Below, piece by piece: positions 51,705 to 60,254 of a stretch of 64,000 nucleotides of DNA. The stretch's first letter is position 1; the number at the start of each line of letters is the position of its first letter. The notes beneath the pieces are model-generated. The model did no database searches and was not told the origin of the DNA. It saw nothing but the letters and a program-made list of their open reading frames with translations. This DNA comes from Robiginitalea marina (GTDB taxonomy: Bacteria; Bacteroidota; Bacteroidia; Flavobacteriales; Flavobacteriaceae), in contig NZ_JAMXIB010000001.1 in NCBI RefSeq assembly GCF_024006985.1, positions 310,001-374,000 of the forward strand, read 5' to 3'. The position numbers were made by a program, and so were the translations under genes.

Positions 51705-52397
51705 TTACTGGCGTATGAAGGGCACGAAACGCACCGCCATGAGCTTTTCAGATTTCAATTCACCGTTTTTCCGGGTGACCAGGGTAAGCTGTCGGACCCC
51801 CCCGTGCGGCCCAACCGGGATGATCATCCTGCCGCCATCGGCCAGTTGGTCGATCAGCGGCTGGGGAAGTTCCTCGGCCCCTGCCGTGACCATGATGGCA
51901 TCAAAAGGGGCTTGAGCGGGCAGGCCATTGTATCCGTCCCCAATGATAACCTCAATGTTTTCATACCCCATATTGCTGAGTCGTTTACGGGCCTCCAGCC
52001 CCAGGGACTCAACGATTTCGATGGTGTATACCTCCCGGGCCAGCTCGCCCAAAATCGCAGCCTGGTAGCCCGACCCGGTACCGATTTCCAGCACTTTGTC
52101 TTCCGGGCCCACTTGCAGCACCTGTGTCATATAGGCGACCACATAGGGTTGGGTGATGGTCTGCCCATCGGCAATCGGCAGGGCCCGATCCGTATAGGCC
52201 CAGGGCAGGTACTCTTCGGGTATGAACAGGTGACGGGGGACCTTTCGCATGGCCTCTAGAAGGCTTTCCTGCTCAATGTCCCTGGACTCGAGCTGTTCCT
52301 CCACCATCTTTTCGCGCAACTGGTCGTATGTGCCCTGCCCTTTCAGGGAGGAGGCGACGAAGCACGATGCCATTGCCAAAACGAGTAGTTTATTCAT
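51705..52397 (-). CDS. pcm: exported protein-L-isoaspartate O-methyltransferase
   Basis: 230 aa. PCMT signatures are complete: MRKVPRHLFIPEEY, ADGQTITQPYVVAYMTQ, VLEIGTGSGYQAAILGEL and IIVTAGAEELP-like region. An N-terminal hydrophobic signal (MNKLLVLAMASCFVASSLKGQ) precedes the domain, so this copy is probably periplasmic. A SAM enzyme outside the cytoplasm needs explaining (see findings). Promoter at 52422. Confidence 0.9.
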   Translation of the reverse strand: MNKLLVLAMASCFVASSLKGQGTYDQLREKMVEEQLESRDIEQESLLEAMRKVPRHLFIPEEYLPWAYTDRALPIADGQTITQPYVVAYMTQVLQVGPEDKVLEIGTGSGYQAAILGELAREVYTIEIVESLGLEARKRLSNMGYENIEVIIGDGYNGLPAQAPFDAIMVTAGAEELPQPLIDQLADGGRMIIPVGPHGGVRQLTLVTRKNGELKSEKLMAVRFVPFIRQ

Positions 52398-52421
52398 CTG
52401 TAATCAAGTTCCAGGGAATAG

Positions 52422-52429
52422 CAAAAATA
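52422..52429 (-). promoter_or_regulatory. -7 box TATTTTTG for pcm
   Basis: Exact TAnnTTTG on the minus strand, 24 nt before ATG 52397. Confidence 0.6.
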
Positions 52430-52511
52430 CGATTTTAAATAGTGATACAACCGTCCCTTCTCCCCACCTGGAATTGTTCCGGGCAGGCGTCCCGATTTCT
52501 TTTTCGCATGC

Positions 52512-53429
52512 CTACCTCCTGAACCGCCGCAGGGCTACCAATTTTTTCCCGGTATTGATGAAGTACACCCCGGTAAGCAGGATTGCAGCCGCAGCGATCG
52601 ATTGCAGGGTAATAGGTTCTTTGAGAAAATACCACCCCAGGAACATGGCCACTATGGGGTTTACATACGTATTGGTCGCAACCTTTTCCGGAGAAACCTT
52701 CTTCAACAGATAATTGAAGGAGGTAAAGGCCACGATGCTTCCGAAAAGGATCAGCAAAACCATGGACCACAGGGTGGGCCCGGTCCACTCGGCCAACGGA
52801 ACCCAGGGTTCCCCAAAAGCCAGGCTCATGATCCCGAGGATAATCCCCCCGGTGAGCATCTGGTACCCGGTATTCACAAAATAATTCGGGGGAAGGTCGG
52901 CCTTGCCCACAAAAAGGCTTCCGTAGCCCCAGGCCAGCATGGCGGCAAAAATCATCAACACCCCGGAAAGCCCATTTTCCTGTTGCATGACGGTATTCTG
53001 GTTGATCAGCAGGTACATCCCAACCATGCCCAACAGGATACCCACCAAAGACATGGGCTTGATCTTTTTCCCCTGGAGCACCCACATCATCAACAAGATC
53101 ACCAGGGGTTGCGCAGCTGTTTCCAGGGCAGCGAAATTACTGTCAACAAATTTCAGGGCCCACACCACCACCCCATTGCCGAAACTTAGGAAGAGAAACC
53201 CGGCAAAAAGGGAATTCAGGAATTGTTTACGGGTAACTTTCAAGGTTTTGCCCATCAAAAGGGCAATGCCAAAAATCAGGAGTCCGGCCACCACAAAGCG
53301 CACCCCTGCCAGCATGAAAGGCGGCAACTGGCCAACGGCAACCTTGTTGAGCAGGTAGGTGGACCCCCAAATCACATAGATGGCGAAGAAAGCCCCTATG
53401 ATCAGGGGAAATTCAGACCGGTTCTGCAT
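52512..53429 (-). CDS. EamA/DMT-family metabolite exporter
   Basis: 305 aa, ten helices in two EamA repeats. IWGSTYLLNKVAV at the start of repeat one and AMLAWGYGSLFVGKA at repeat two are typical. Inner-membrane export of amino acids or related metabolites is likely. A -7-like TAATATTG (53434-53441) ends 4 nt before the ATG, so translation is probably leaderless. Confidence 0.9.
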   Translation of the reverse strand: MQNRSEFPLIIGAFFAIYVIWGSTYLLNKVAVGQLPPFMLAGVRFVVAGLLIFGIALLMGKTLKVTRKQFLNSLFAGFLFLSFGNGVVVWALKFVDSNFAALETAAQPLVILLMMWVLQGKKIKPMSLVGILLGMVGMYLLINQNTVMQQENGLSGVLMIFAAMLAWGYGSLFVGKADLPPNYFVNTGYQMLTGGIILGIMSLAFGEPWVPLAEWTGPTLWSMVLLILFGSIVAFTSFNYLLKKVSPEKVATNTYVNPIVAMFLGWYFLKEPITLQSIAAAAILLTGVYFINTGKKLVALRRFRR

Positions 53430-53491
53430 GCGACAATATTAGGGTATTCCCCGACAATGCGAAACAGGTTTCGTTACAATTATGACTGGAT

Positions 53492-54544
53492 TTATTCTTT
53501 CAGGGATTGCATGTCGATGACGAAACGGTATTTCACATCGGAACGCACTACACGGTCATAGGCCTCGTTGATTTCCTGCATCCTGATCAGCTCGATGTCG
53601 GATACTATATTGTGCTGCCCGCAGAAGTCCAGCATTTCCTGGGTTTCCCGGATTCCACCGATCAGGGAACCCGCAATTCGTTTTCTCCCCATGATGATCC
53701 CGCCCCCGTGAAAGGGTTTCAGCGGTTCCACAGCCCCGACCAGCACCATGGTCGCATCGATTTTCAGCAAACTGATATACGGATCCATTTCATGCCCGAC
53801 GGGGATGGTGTTCAGGATAAAGTCAAGGGAATTCACGAAGGCCTTCATCGCCTCCGGGTCAGTGGATAACAGAACCTCATGGGCCCCCAGTTCTTCGGCG
53901 TCCCTTCCCTTTTCCGGGGAACGGGTAATCACCACTACATGGGCGCCGAGGGCCCTGGCAAATTTTATGCCCATATGGCCCAGCCCGCCAAGGCCCACAA
54001 CCCCTACCCGATCGCCTTTGCCCACCTTCCAGTGGCGCAGGGGTGACCAGGTGGTGATCCCCGCACAAAGCAGGGGGGCCGTAGCCTTCTCATCCAGGTT
54101 TTCGGGGATTTTAAGCACAAATTCTTCCCGGACCACAATATGGGTGGAGTATCCGCCGTATGTGCGTCCTCCCATATGCAGATCGGGGCTATTGTACGTC
54201 CAGGTGCACCCATGCGTGCAAAATTGTTCCAGGTGGTCGGTGCAGGGGTCGCACTCCATGCAGGAATCGACCATGCAACCGACCCCCACCAGGTCGCCGG
54301 TTTTGAAGGCCTTCACTTTGGATCCCACCCCCACTACCCTGCCGATGATTTCATGGCCGGGGATTACCGGATACACGGAATTCAACCACTCGTTGCGCGC
54401 GGTGTGGATGTCGCTATGACACACCCCGCAATATGTGATTTCTATATGCACATCCCCCGGCCCGGGTGCCCTGCGCTGGATTTGCATTTCTTCTAAAGGG
54501 GCATCTGCTGAGGGGGTCCCGTAGGCCCTGGAATCTGTATTCAT
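53492..54544 (-). CDS. zinc-dependent NADP alcohol/cinnamyl alcohol dehydrogenase family (YahK/AdhC-like)
   Basis: 350 aa MDR enzyme. Catalytic zinc ligands are in GVCHSD and GHEIIGRV; the structural zinc loop CMECDPCTDHLEQFC is full. Cofactor motif GLGGLGHMGIKFA. It reduces aldehydes broadly; substrate unknown. A -7-like TACCTTTA lies on the minus strand at 54598-54605. Confidence 0.93.
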   Translation of the reverse strand: MNTDSRAYGTPSADAPLEEMQIQRRAPGPGDVHIEITYCGVCHSDIHTARNEWLNSVYPVIPGHEIIGRVVGVGSKVKAFKTGDLVGVGCMVDSCMECDPCTDHLEQFCTHGCTWTYNSPDLHMGGRTYGGYSTHIVVREEFVLKIPENLDEKATAPLLCAGITTWSPLRHWKVGKGDRVGVVGLGGLGHMGIKFARALGAHVVVITRSPEKGRDAEELGAHEVLLSTDPEAMKAFVNSLDFILNTIPVGHEMDPYISLLKIDATMVLVGAVEPLKPFHGGGIIMGRKRIAGSLIGGIRETQEMLDFCGQHNIVSDIELIRMQEINEAYDRVVRSDVKYRFVIDMQSLKE

Positions 54545-54785
54545 ATCGGTATTTGTTTAGTTTTTTTCTGCCGGAAGTTCAGGCAGGCAGTACGTATTAA
54601 AGGTACGCTTTTCCGTTGGATTGAAAAAGGCCCGGGAGGTTTCCCGTTGGAAACTTACAGGAACGTCCCCCACATGGTGTACGGTTTGGCATGGCGGGAG
54701 CACGCAGGGTGGACACTTGTGAAATGTTTAACTTTATTTCATTTTATTTAAACATTAATTAAGAGTCACGAAACAACCGACCCCT

Positions 54786-54793
54786 TACCTTTA
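54786..54793 (+). promoter_or_regulatory. -7-like box TACCTTTA for the fasciclin gene
   Basis: One mismatch to TAnnTTTG, 25 nt before ATG 54819, downstream of an AT-rich tract (54720-54770). Confidence 0.4.
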
Positions 54794-54818
54794 CCACATA
54801 ACCTTTAAACCTGAACAC

Positions 54819-55352
54819 ATGAAAATGTTAAAGATTACCCTTGCCCTTGTACTGGTAATGGGCTTCGGAACCCTGACAGCCCAGAACGGCACCGCTGCCG
54901 CGTCAACTGCCCCCGACATTGTGGGTGTGGCCAGCAGTAACGAAGTATTTTCCACCCTGGTAGCTGCCGTGGGCGCTGCGGACCTGGTAGGTACCCTTCA
55001 GGGTGCAGGCCCCTTTACGGTGTTTGCCCCCACCAACGATGCCTTCAACAAGCTTCCTGAAGGTACCGTGGAATCCCTGCTGAAACCGGAAAACAAAGGC
55101 GACCTGGCCGGCATCCTGACCTATCACGTGGTGGCCGGAAAGTTCATGGCCGCCGACGTGGTTAAGGCCATCCAGGCAAATAACAATGCCTTTGAGGTAA
55201 AAACCGTCAATGGCGCTTCCCTCACCCTTAGCCTTCGGGACGGGGTCGTGGTCCTGACCGATGCCAACGGGCAGACCAGCCAGGTTAGCATGGCTGATGT
55301 GAAAGCCTCCAACGGGGTAATCCACGTGATCGACACCGTGGTACTTCCCTAA
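54819..55352 (+). CDS. secreted fasciclin (FAS1) domain protein
   Basis: 177 aa. Signal peptide (cut after LTAQ) and one FAS1 domain with FTVFAPTNDAFNKLP and the closing NGVIHVIDTVVLP. A surface adhesion or matrix protein. Well-placed terminator follows. Likely well expressed judging by an AT-rich upstream tract (inference). Confidence 0.95.
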   Translation: MKMLKITLALVLVMGFGTLTAQNGTAAASTAPDIVGVASSNEVFSTLVAAVGAADLVGTLQGAGPFTVFAPTNDAFNKLPEGTVESLLKPENKGDLAGILTYHVVAGKFMAADVVKAIQANNNAFEVKTVNGASLTLSLRDGVVVLTDANGQTSQVSMADVKASNGVIHVIDTVVLP

Positions 55353-55377
55353 GGACTTCGCTAAAAGCAGTGCATAC

Positions 55378-55405
55378 AAAAAAACCGCCCATTGGGCGGT
55401 TTTTT
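55378..55405. terminator. bidirectional rho-independent terminator
   Basis: AAAAAACCGCCC / GGGCGGTTTTTT with a 3-nt loop between the fasciclin gene and the convergent small gene. Confidence 0.93.
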
Positions 55406-55434
55406 CTTTCATAGCAATCTTAATCCCATCGGGA

Positions 55435-55800
55435 TTACACATCCAGGCGCTTGGACAGGCGCTTTTCAACTTTGCGTTTAATTCCCGTCAAACGTTTCAT
55501 TACCTCCATGAGGTGCTGATCCATTGACTTCTTGTAGACCTCGTTAATCTCCAGGATGAGCTCTTTTAAATCACGGGAAGCCTGCACCCGGTCGCTCGTA
55601 CTGGCGCCAGACCACTTCCTGTTTTCAAATTCTTCTGCCCGTTGCAGTAATTCCATCAGCATCATATTTCCTTGTACAGTTTTAGACGTGGGAAGCGCAA
55701 CCCGGTTTCCCTCATAACCGCTCCGTTCAACAACAATTGAGTGGTCAACCCTCAAAATACTCTTCTCCGGGGATAACCGCCACGCAGCGCTAGCCGACAA
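55435..55800 (-). CDS. small hypothetical protein with basic C-terminus
   Basis: 121 aa from TTG 55800, or 76 aa from ATG 55665. The C-terminal half is helical and strongly basic (IKRKVEKRLSKRLDV). The long form is favoured by a -7-like TACTTTTA at 55808-55815 (minus) 7 nt before it; the short form has a cleaner helical start (MELLQRAEEFE). No family recognised. The paired terminator at 55378 supports a real transcript. Confidence 0.5.
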   Translation of the reverse strand: MSASAAWRLSPEKSILRVDHSIVVERSGYEGNRVALPTSKTVQGNMMLMELLQRAEEFENRKWSGASTSDRVQASRDLKELILEINEVYKKSMDQHLMEVMKRLTGIKRKVEKRLSKRLDV

Positions 55801-56060
55801 CTCATAATAAAAGTAATATAAGTTGAATTATTGTTTAATTAGATTAACACATCTTTAGACATTTTTAACCTTTTATTCTGCCGGAGTACTGGTAATGGCC
55901 CCCGTACCAGTACACGATCCGGGCCTGTGCATACCTTCCGTTCCGGCCAGGATGGCCGGGTTCCAAATGGTTGAGCGGCGTTTTGTGTTGCCTGCTGCTA
56001 CGGCAGGAACGAGCGGGCGGTTCCCTGTACACCCATCAATGGCCGCCAGGTCCTACAGGT
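55801..56060. other. intergenic region, no gene seen
   Basis: 260 bp between two minus-strand genes. The first 70 bp are AT-rich and carry the -7-like box of the small gene; the rest is GC-rich without a convincing coding frame or hairpin. Confidence 0.6.
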
Positions 56061-56822
56061 TCAATGCAGGTAACTGCCTGCATTGACATCGATGACCGTT
56101 CCTGTGGCATGGTCCATTTTTCCTGTGCAGATAAAGGCCGTAAGGGGGGCAATATCGCCGGGGCGGGTCAATTCGGGCAGGGCAATTTCATCGAGCAGGG
56201 CCCTTTCGCCGTGGGACGCGATAAAGGATTCCGCCATGGCGGTACGGGTAAATCCCGGGGCAATGATAAACGAAGTAATGCGGTCCTTTCCAAAAGACCG
56301 GGCTACAGTCCGGGCGAGGGAAGTGAGCCCGCCTTTAGAGGCCGCATAAGCGAGGTATTCCTGGGTTTCTCCGCGGAAGGAGGCCCGGCTTCCCAGGTAG
56401 ATAAAGCGCCCCCTTCCTGTTTCCCGGAAATGCCGGATCCCGAGATAGGTAAGCAACCCGGCCGCATCCAGGTTAATCCTTAAAGTCTTTTGCCAGATTT
56501 CCCACCAGGAATCAAGCCCCTCTGATACGGGATGGGGTAAAAACACCCCGGCGTTGACAATAACCGTATCCAAATGGCCCAGCTGCATGATGCACTGCTC
56601 GAAAAGCCCCCTGACTTCTTCGGGGTGCTCAAGGTTGGCGCGCAATACGAAAGACTGTGATTCGGGGTAATCAGCAATGGTTTCCCGGGCGGCTGCCTCA
56701 TTTGTATTGTAATGGACGGCCACCCTGGCCCCCTGGTCCATGAGTTCCCGGGCAATGGCCTGGCCAATGCCCTGAGAGGCGCCCGTAATGAGTATATGGT
56801 TTCCGGCGAGTGGTTTCTTCAT
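56061..56822 (-). CDS. SDR-family oxidoreductase (FabG-like)
   Basis: 253 aa. TGASQGIGQAIA nucleotide loop, NAG at VIVNAGVF, the catalytic Ser-Tyr-Lys in GSRASF...YAASKGGL (YxxxK), and PGFTRTAM. A classic 3-ketoacyl or alcohol SDR; substrate unknown. It is too far from the polyketide operon to be assigned to it, but could be tested as the missing ketoreductase. Confidence 0.88.
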   Translation of the reverse strand: MKKPLAGNHILITGASQGIGQAIARELMDQGARVAVHYNTNEAAARETIADYPESQSFVLRANLEHPEEVRGLFEQCIMQLGHLDTVIVNAGVFLPHPVSEGLDSWWEIWQKTLRINLDAAGLLTYLGIRHFRETGRGRFIYLGSRASFRGETQEYLAYAASKGGLTSLARTVARSFGKDRITSFIIAPGFTRTAMAESFIASHGERALLDEIALPELTRPGDIAPLTAFICTGKMDHATGTVIDVNAGSYLH

Positions 56823-56919
56823 GGTTCAGGACGTATTTCATTTAATTAAGTGCAACATTACACCCCATCAGTCTGTAATCATCCCTCGGGAGCGAGGCCG
56901 GCATCCGGGGCGACCGCAT

Positions 56920-58371
56920 TCAGCGGAAATGGTTTTTCAGGAAAAGGCGGCCGTTTTCCGAAAAGATACGGCGGATTACTTCATCGGCAGAAATATGGTT
57001 CTCCGACAGATTCCACCGGGCATCCTTCAGGTAATTATAGGCATGCCGCTCCAGGAAATCGGCCAGGAACGGAAGTTCCTCCGCTGTCCAAAAGCCATTG
57101 AGCGGATCGATTATACCATCAAAATCGGAACCGATGGCCATGCAGCCCCAGGCAAAAAGCCCGGCCGCATCCAGGGTTTCAGCCACGTGCTGCACCTGGA
57201 ACCAAAGCAGTTCTGACCGGTAGTGCATAATCTTATGCCGGTGGACTGAAGTTTTGGTTTTTTCCAGGACTTCCCGGCTCACAATGCGCCTTTCATCGAG
57301 CTGGAGGGCGAAAAGCCCCCCACTTCTGGCAATCCGGACAATTTCATCGTCATAAAAGTTGATCTCCACCGGATTCAGCCGCCGGGCATTGGGACGGCTT
57401 GAAGGAATGGGGTTTTCGGAGGATATGAGGCCATTGCATGCCCCATGGCTCACCAGGAGCGGAAAATCTGTATCGCCAAAGCCTCCCGATTCGCGTAAGT
57501 TGTAGAATTCCTGACGGGCCCGGGCACTCATATGCTTCAGGTCGGGCAGAACCCTGGGGCCATGAACCCGGGAAAGCATCTCCGAAATGACCCTGCGCCC
57601 AAGGGCGGTGATCCCGAGCCCCATCCCCTCTGCCTGGTCCACGTGGCGGCTAACCACCCCTGAAAGGCTGGGGGCATGCCCGCAAATATGATTCCAGAAG
57701 TGATGGGCCAGGGTGATGAAAAAAGGCGGGGTTTCCCAACCCTTGATTTCACGTAGGCGCAAAATGACCCCTTCTTCCTGCGGGTCCTCCCCCAACCCCG
57801 TGTTCAATACATGGAGGCCTTCTATACTGAGTACCACGGCAATGGTTCGGATACCCCCGGTGGCCGCCTGCTCCCGAAAGGCTTCGATTTCCGAATACCC
57901 GGCCACCAGGCGATACGTGTACCGACCCCCGGGGAGGGTAACCACCTTCCCCTGCCGCTGGCGATAAAACTGGTACTCCAGTTTAAGGTCTTCGAAGTAA
58001 TCCGTCAATTGCTGGAGGTGGTCTATGCGCCTGTCCCCGATGCCCACGGCAAAATTCAGCAGCAGGTCCCGGACCAGTTCATTGCGGATCCCGTTATTCA
58101 CAAAACCGCGCTCCAGTGGGTACAGGGAGGCGCAAATGACCTCTACCCCTCCCCTGGCGAGGCTATGGCCATTGGACTGCGAAAATTTAGTCAGTCCCCC
58201 GACAAAGTTCAGTAGCTTATCTGGCAGGGATGGCGGGTCGTACCGCCACAGGCTGGTCTTATGGGAGCGGTGTCCGCTTTGGGTTCCTGCCGGGTCCTTT
58301 CTGAAACTGTGCCCGAATGGCTTTAGGGCCGGGTGGCAGTGGAAATCGATATAAGCGTTTTCATCAGGCAT
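56920..58371 (-). CDS. M19 (membrane dipeptidase-like) metallo-hydrolase
   Basis: 483 aa TIM-barrel hydrolase. N-terminal YIDFHCHP supplies HxH; AVVLSIEGLH gives the bridging acidic residue; ITLAHHFWN and GSDFDGI near 440 complete the M19 pattern. It is longer than typical M19 (about 330-400), with insertions after residue 20 and in 200-260. No signal peptide, so cytoplasmic. Dipeptide substrate is inferred from family. The -7-like TATTTTTC (58415-58422) is a weak match. Confidence 0.72.
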   Translation of the reverse strand: MPDENAYIDFHCHPALKPFGHSFRKDPAGTQSGHRSHKTSLWRYDPPSLPDKLLNFVGGLTKFSQSNGHSLARGGVEVICASLYPLERGFVNNGIRNELVRDLLLNFAVGIGDRRIDHLQQLTDYFEDLKLEYQFYRQRQGKVVTLPGGRYTYRLVAGYSEIEAFREQAATGGIRTIAVVLSIEGLHVLNTGLGEDPQEEGVILRLREIKGWETPPFFITLAHHFWNHICGHAPSLSGVVSRHVDQAEGMGLGITALGRRVISEMLSRVHGPRVLPDLKHMSARARQEFYNLRESGGFGDTDFPLLVSHGACNGLISSENPIPSSRPNARRLNPVEINFYDDEIVRIARSGGLFALQLDERRIVSREVLEKTKTSVHRHKIMHYRSELLWFQVQHVAETLDAAGLFAWGCMAIGSDFDGIIDPLNGFWTAEELPFLADFLERHAYNYLKDARWNLSENHISADEVIRRIFSENGRLFLKNHFR

Positions 58372-58748
58372 ATTCCTCCTGGTCGAAAAGATCCGCCACA
58401 AGGGGATCGCAACAGAAAAATACGGTTTTTTATTGGTTGCCCGTGGGTCCGGTATGGATTTTTATCGCATCCGGGACCTGGTTACAGGAACAGGCTTTTG
58501 CAGGGAACCGCATACGGGCAGCCCTCTGCACCGCTTCCAAAGGACTTAGGTTCAATTCCAGGCATGAGCCTTCCCTCCCCCTTTTAAATGGTAAATATTC
58601 ATATTGGGATTTCATGGACCAACCCCTGTGTGTTAAAAATTGTTTAAAATGGTACCTTTTTATACATAGTACTGTAACAAATCGAAGAAACCATCGTCTT
58701 CCAAGTGTAATCAAATCAATTAATCATCAATCACAAAAACGCATTATC
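58372..58748. other. intergenic region and leader of the microprotein transcript
   Basis: 377 bp. The left 230 bp show no gene. From about 58620 the sequence is AT-rich and holds a possible promoter (TTGTTT about 58630 and TATACA about 58660, or TACCTTTT), then ATCATCAATCA just before the first microprotein. That motif is repeated before the second. Confidence 0.5.
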
Positions 58749-58862
58749 ATGAGAACTAGCAGCAAATCAACACCCACGGAATCAAGGAGAGGCTCTTATT
58801 TTTCCAGCTTTAAAAATACCAGTCGGGTACGCTGGAATGAATACAGGCATTACGTTTCCTAA
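58749..58862 (+). CDS. microprotein 1 of a tandem paralogous pair
   Basis: 37 aa, net charge about +6. It shares 22 of 37 residues with the next gene, colinear and without gaps. Invariant core: TS.KS.PTE.RR...FS.FK...RVRW.E.R.YV. Ten of the 21 shared residues after the start Met use different codons, so selection on the peptide is likely. No signal peptide or transmembrane segment. No family recognised. Preceded by ATCATCAATCA. Confidence 0.7.
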   Translation: MRTSSKSTPTESRRGSYFSSFKNTSRVRWNEYRHYVS

Positions 58863-58930
58863 AAACCCCCATCATCAATCAACAATCATCAATCAAAAAG
58901 CATTTAACAACATCAAAAAACGAAACCGTC

Positions 58931-59044
58931 ATGAAAACAAGTTTTAAATCCCTGCCCACTGAAACCCGAAGGTTTATGTTCTTTTCGACTTTTAAAGACA
59001 GCCGTCGCGTCCGCTGGTCCGAATCCAGGACCTATGTTTATTAG
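58931..59044 (+). CDS. microprotein 2 of a tandem paralogous pair
   Basis: 37 aa paralogue of microprotein 1, 68 nt downstream, ending in RVRWSESRTYVY. The spacer repeats ATCATCAATCA and ends in AT-rich sequence before the ATG, so the leader was duplicated too. Strong terminator 50 nt later. Same length and same net charge as its partner. Function unknown. Confidence 0.7.
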   Translation: MKTSFKSLPTETRRFMFFSTFKDSRRVRWSESRTYVY

Positions 59045-59094
59045 CCTTGTCGGCCCGGGGAAAGTAAGGATCCGAATCCGGCCTTTCGAATGAT

Positions 59095-59127
59095 AAAATC
59101 GTATGCTTGTGCATACGATTTTTTTTT
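59095..59127. terminator. strong rho-independent terminator
   Basis: AAAATCGTATGC / GCATACGATTTT stem (12 bp) with a 4-nt loop and nine T on the plus strand: end of the microprotein transcript. It also faces the end of the minus-strand Moco operon. Confidence 0.93.
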
Positions 59128-59161
59128 AGTTGGCCGGGGCCTCCCAATACATGTAAGGGGT

Positions 59162-60253
59162 TCAATGGCCTTCGAAGTGCTCCGGGGCGATGGCAGGCAG
59201 TAGTTTCATCGCGTTCTTAAAGTAGACCTTCTTCAGGACCGTATCGGGAAGGTCCAGTCCGTACATGGCCCAGAAGGCATGGTATTTCTTATGGTAGGGG
59301 AAGTATTCGTCTGCTGTTTCGAGCACCCGGAAATACGTCGGGAATTCAGAGGGCTGCCAGCTGTCCTTTCCGAAAAGTATCCGGTCCTGGTACCGGATAA
59401 AGAAGTCCCTCGCCATCCTGGGTTGGCGGCCCAGTTCCGCAATAACCGCAGCGATCCCGACATACATGTTGGGAAACTCCTCCAACAACAAACCGAGGCG
59501 TTCCAGGTCGTTGGCATACCACCCCATGTGGGCATTTATGAAAATCGTCCGGGGATGTTTGCGGAACAGGCGGTGTTGTTCGTCAATCAGCTGTTGCCAC
59601 GGCGCAGGGTCGGTATCGCTCCGCTTCCTCCCGGGCCGGGTCTTCAGTTCCAGCCACCGTTCATTGTTGCCGTCCATCGGATCCCAGAATGACTTCGGAT
59701 CTGCCGAGTGGATCAGCACCGGGATCCCCAGGTCAGCACATTTTTCCCAAATGGGATCCAGGCGGGGATCATCGACGGGGATTCGCTTGCCCTCCGAGTC
59801 GCGATTCCTCAGCCCCAGGCTCTTGAAAATTTTCAAACCACTGGCCCCGTTGCGCACATCGGTTTCCAGTTGGGCAGCTGCCCGTTCCCCCCATCCGGGA
59901 CCCCCTACCCCGTCGAAATCGACATTGGCGAAAACCAGGAACCTGCCGGGGTAATGGGTTCTGCTATTATTCACCGCATCACGCAGCCTGTCCCCGGTAC
60001 CCCCGCTGAGGTTTACCAAAACTGCCAGGTTCAGGCTATCCATCGCGGCCACCACAGGGGAAAGGTCCTGGGAAGCCATATTGGGATGGTGGCTATGGAT
60101 GTCCACAAAGGGGTATCGGGCCCGGGTCACCGGATGCTGGGGGACCACCAGGGTCGACGCCGGGTTATACTCTTCAAAACTCATTTCCTGCCCAATCAGG
60201 CCCCAGGGAAGGAGGGTCAGGAGCAGGAGCGGGAACTTCGGGTGCTTTTTCAT
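59162..60253 (-). CDS. exported amidohydrolase (TIM-barrel metal-dependent hydrolase)
   Basis: 363 aa with signal peptide (cut after LIGQ). DIHSHHP (metal HxH), VLIHSADP, FINAHMGWY and FGKDSWQP are the metal and acid positions of amidohydrolase-2 enzymes. Substrate unknown. It starts 1 nt after the stop of mocA, so it belongs to the Moco operon transcriptionally; a role in the pathway is not implied by its family. Confidence 0.85.
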   Translation of the reverse strand: MKKHPKFPLLLLTLLPWGLIGQEMSFEEYNPASTLVVPQHPVTRARYPFVDIHSHHPNMASQDLSPVVAAMDSLNLAVLVNLSGGTGDRLRDAVNNSRTHYPGRFLVFANVDFDGVGGPGWGERAAAQLETDVRNGASGLKIFKSLGLRNRDSEGKRIPVDDPRLDPIWEKCADLGIPVLIHSADPKSFWDPMDGNNERWLELKTRPGRKRSDTDPAPWQQLIDEQHRLFRKHPRTIFINAHMGWYANDLERLGLLLEEFPNMYVGIAAVIAELGRQPRMARDFFIRYQDRILFGKDSWQPSEFPTYFRVLETADEYFPYHKKYHAFWAMYGLDLPDTVLKKVYFKNAMKLLPAIAPEHFEGH

Positions 60254-60254
60254 G

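Noticed and set aside
56061-56822. Assignment of this SDR to the polyketide pathway as its ketoreductase
   Set aside because: 18 kb away on the other strand with no linking evidence; kept only as a test candidate.
58541-58562. tRNA or tmRNA 3' part (GGTTCAATTCC looks like a T-loop)
   Set aside because: The arms around it do not pair as a T-stem (A-A mismatch and wobbles only), and no acceptor, D or anticodon arm was found upstream.
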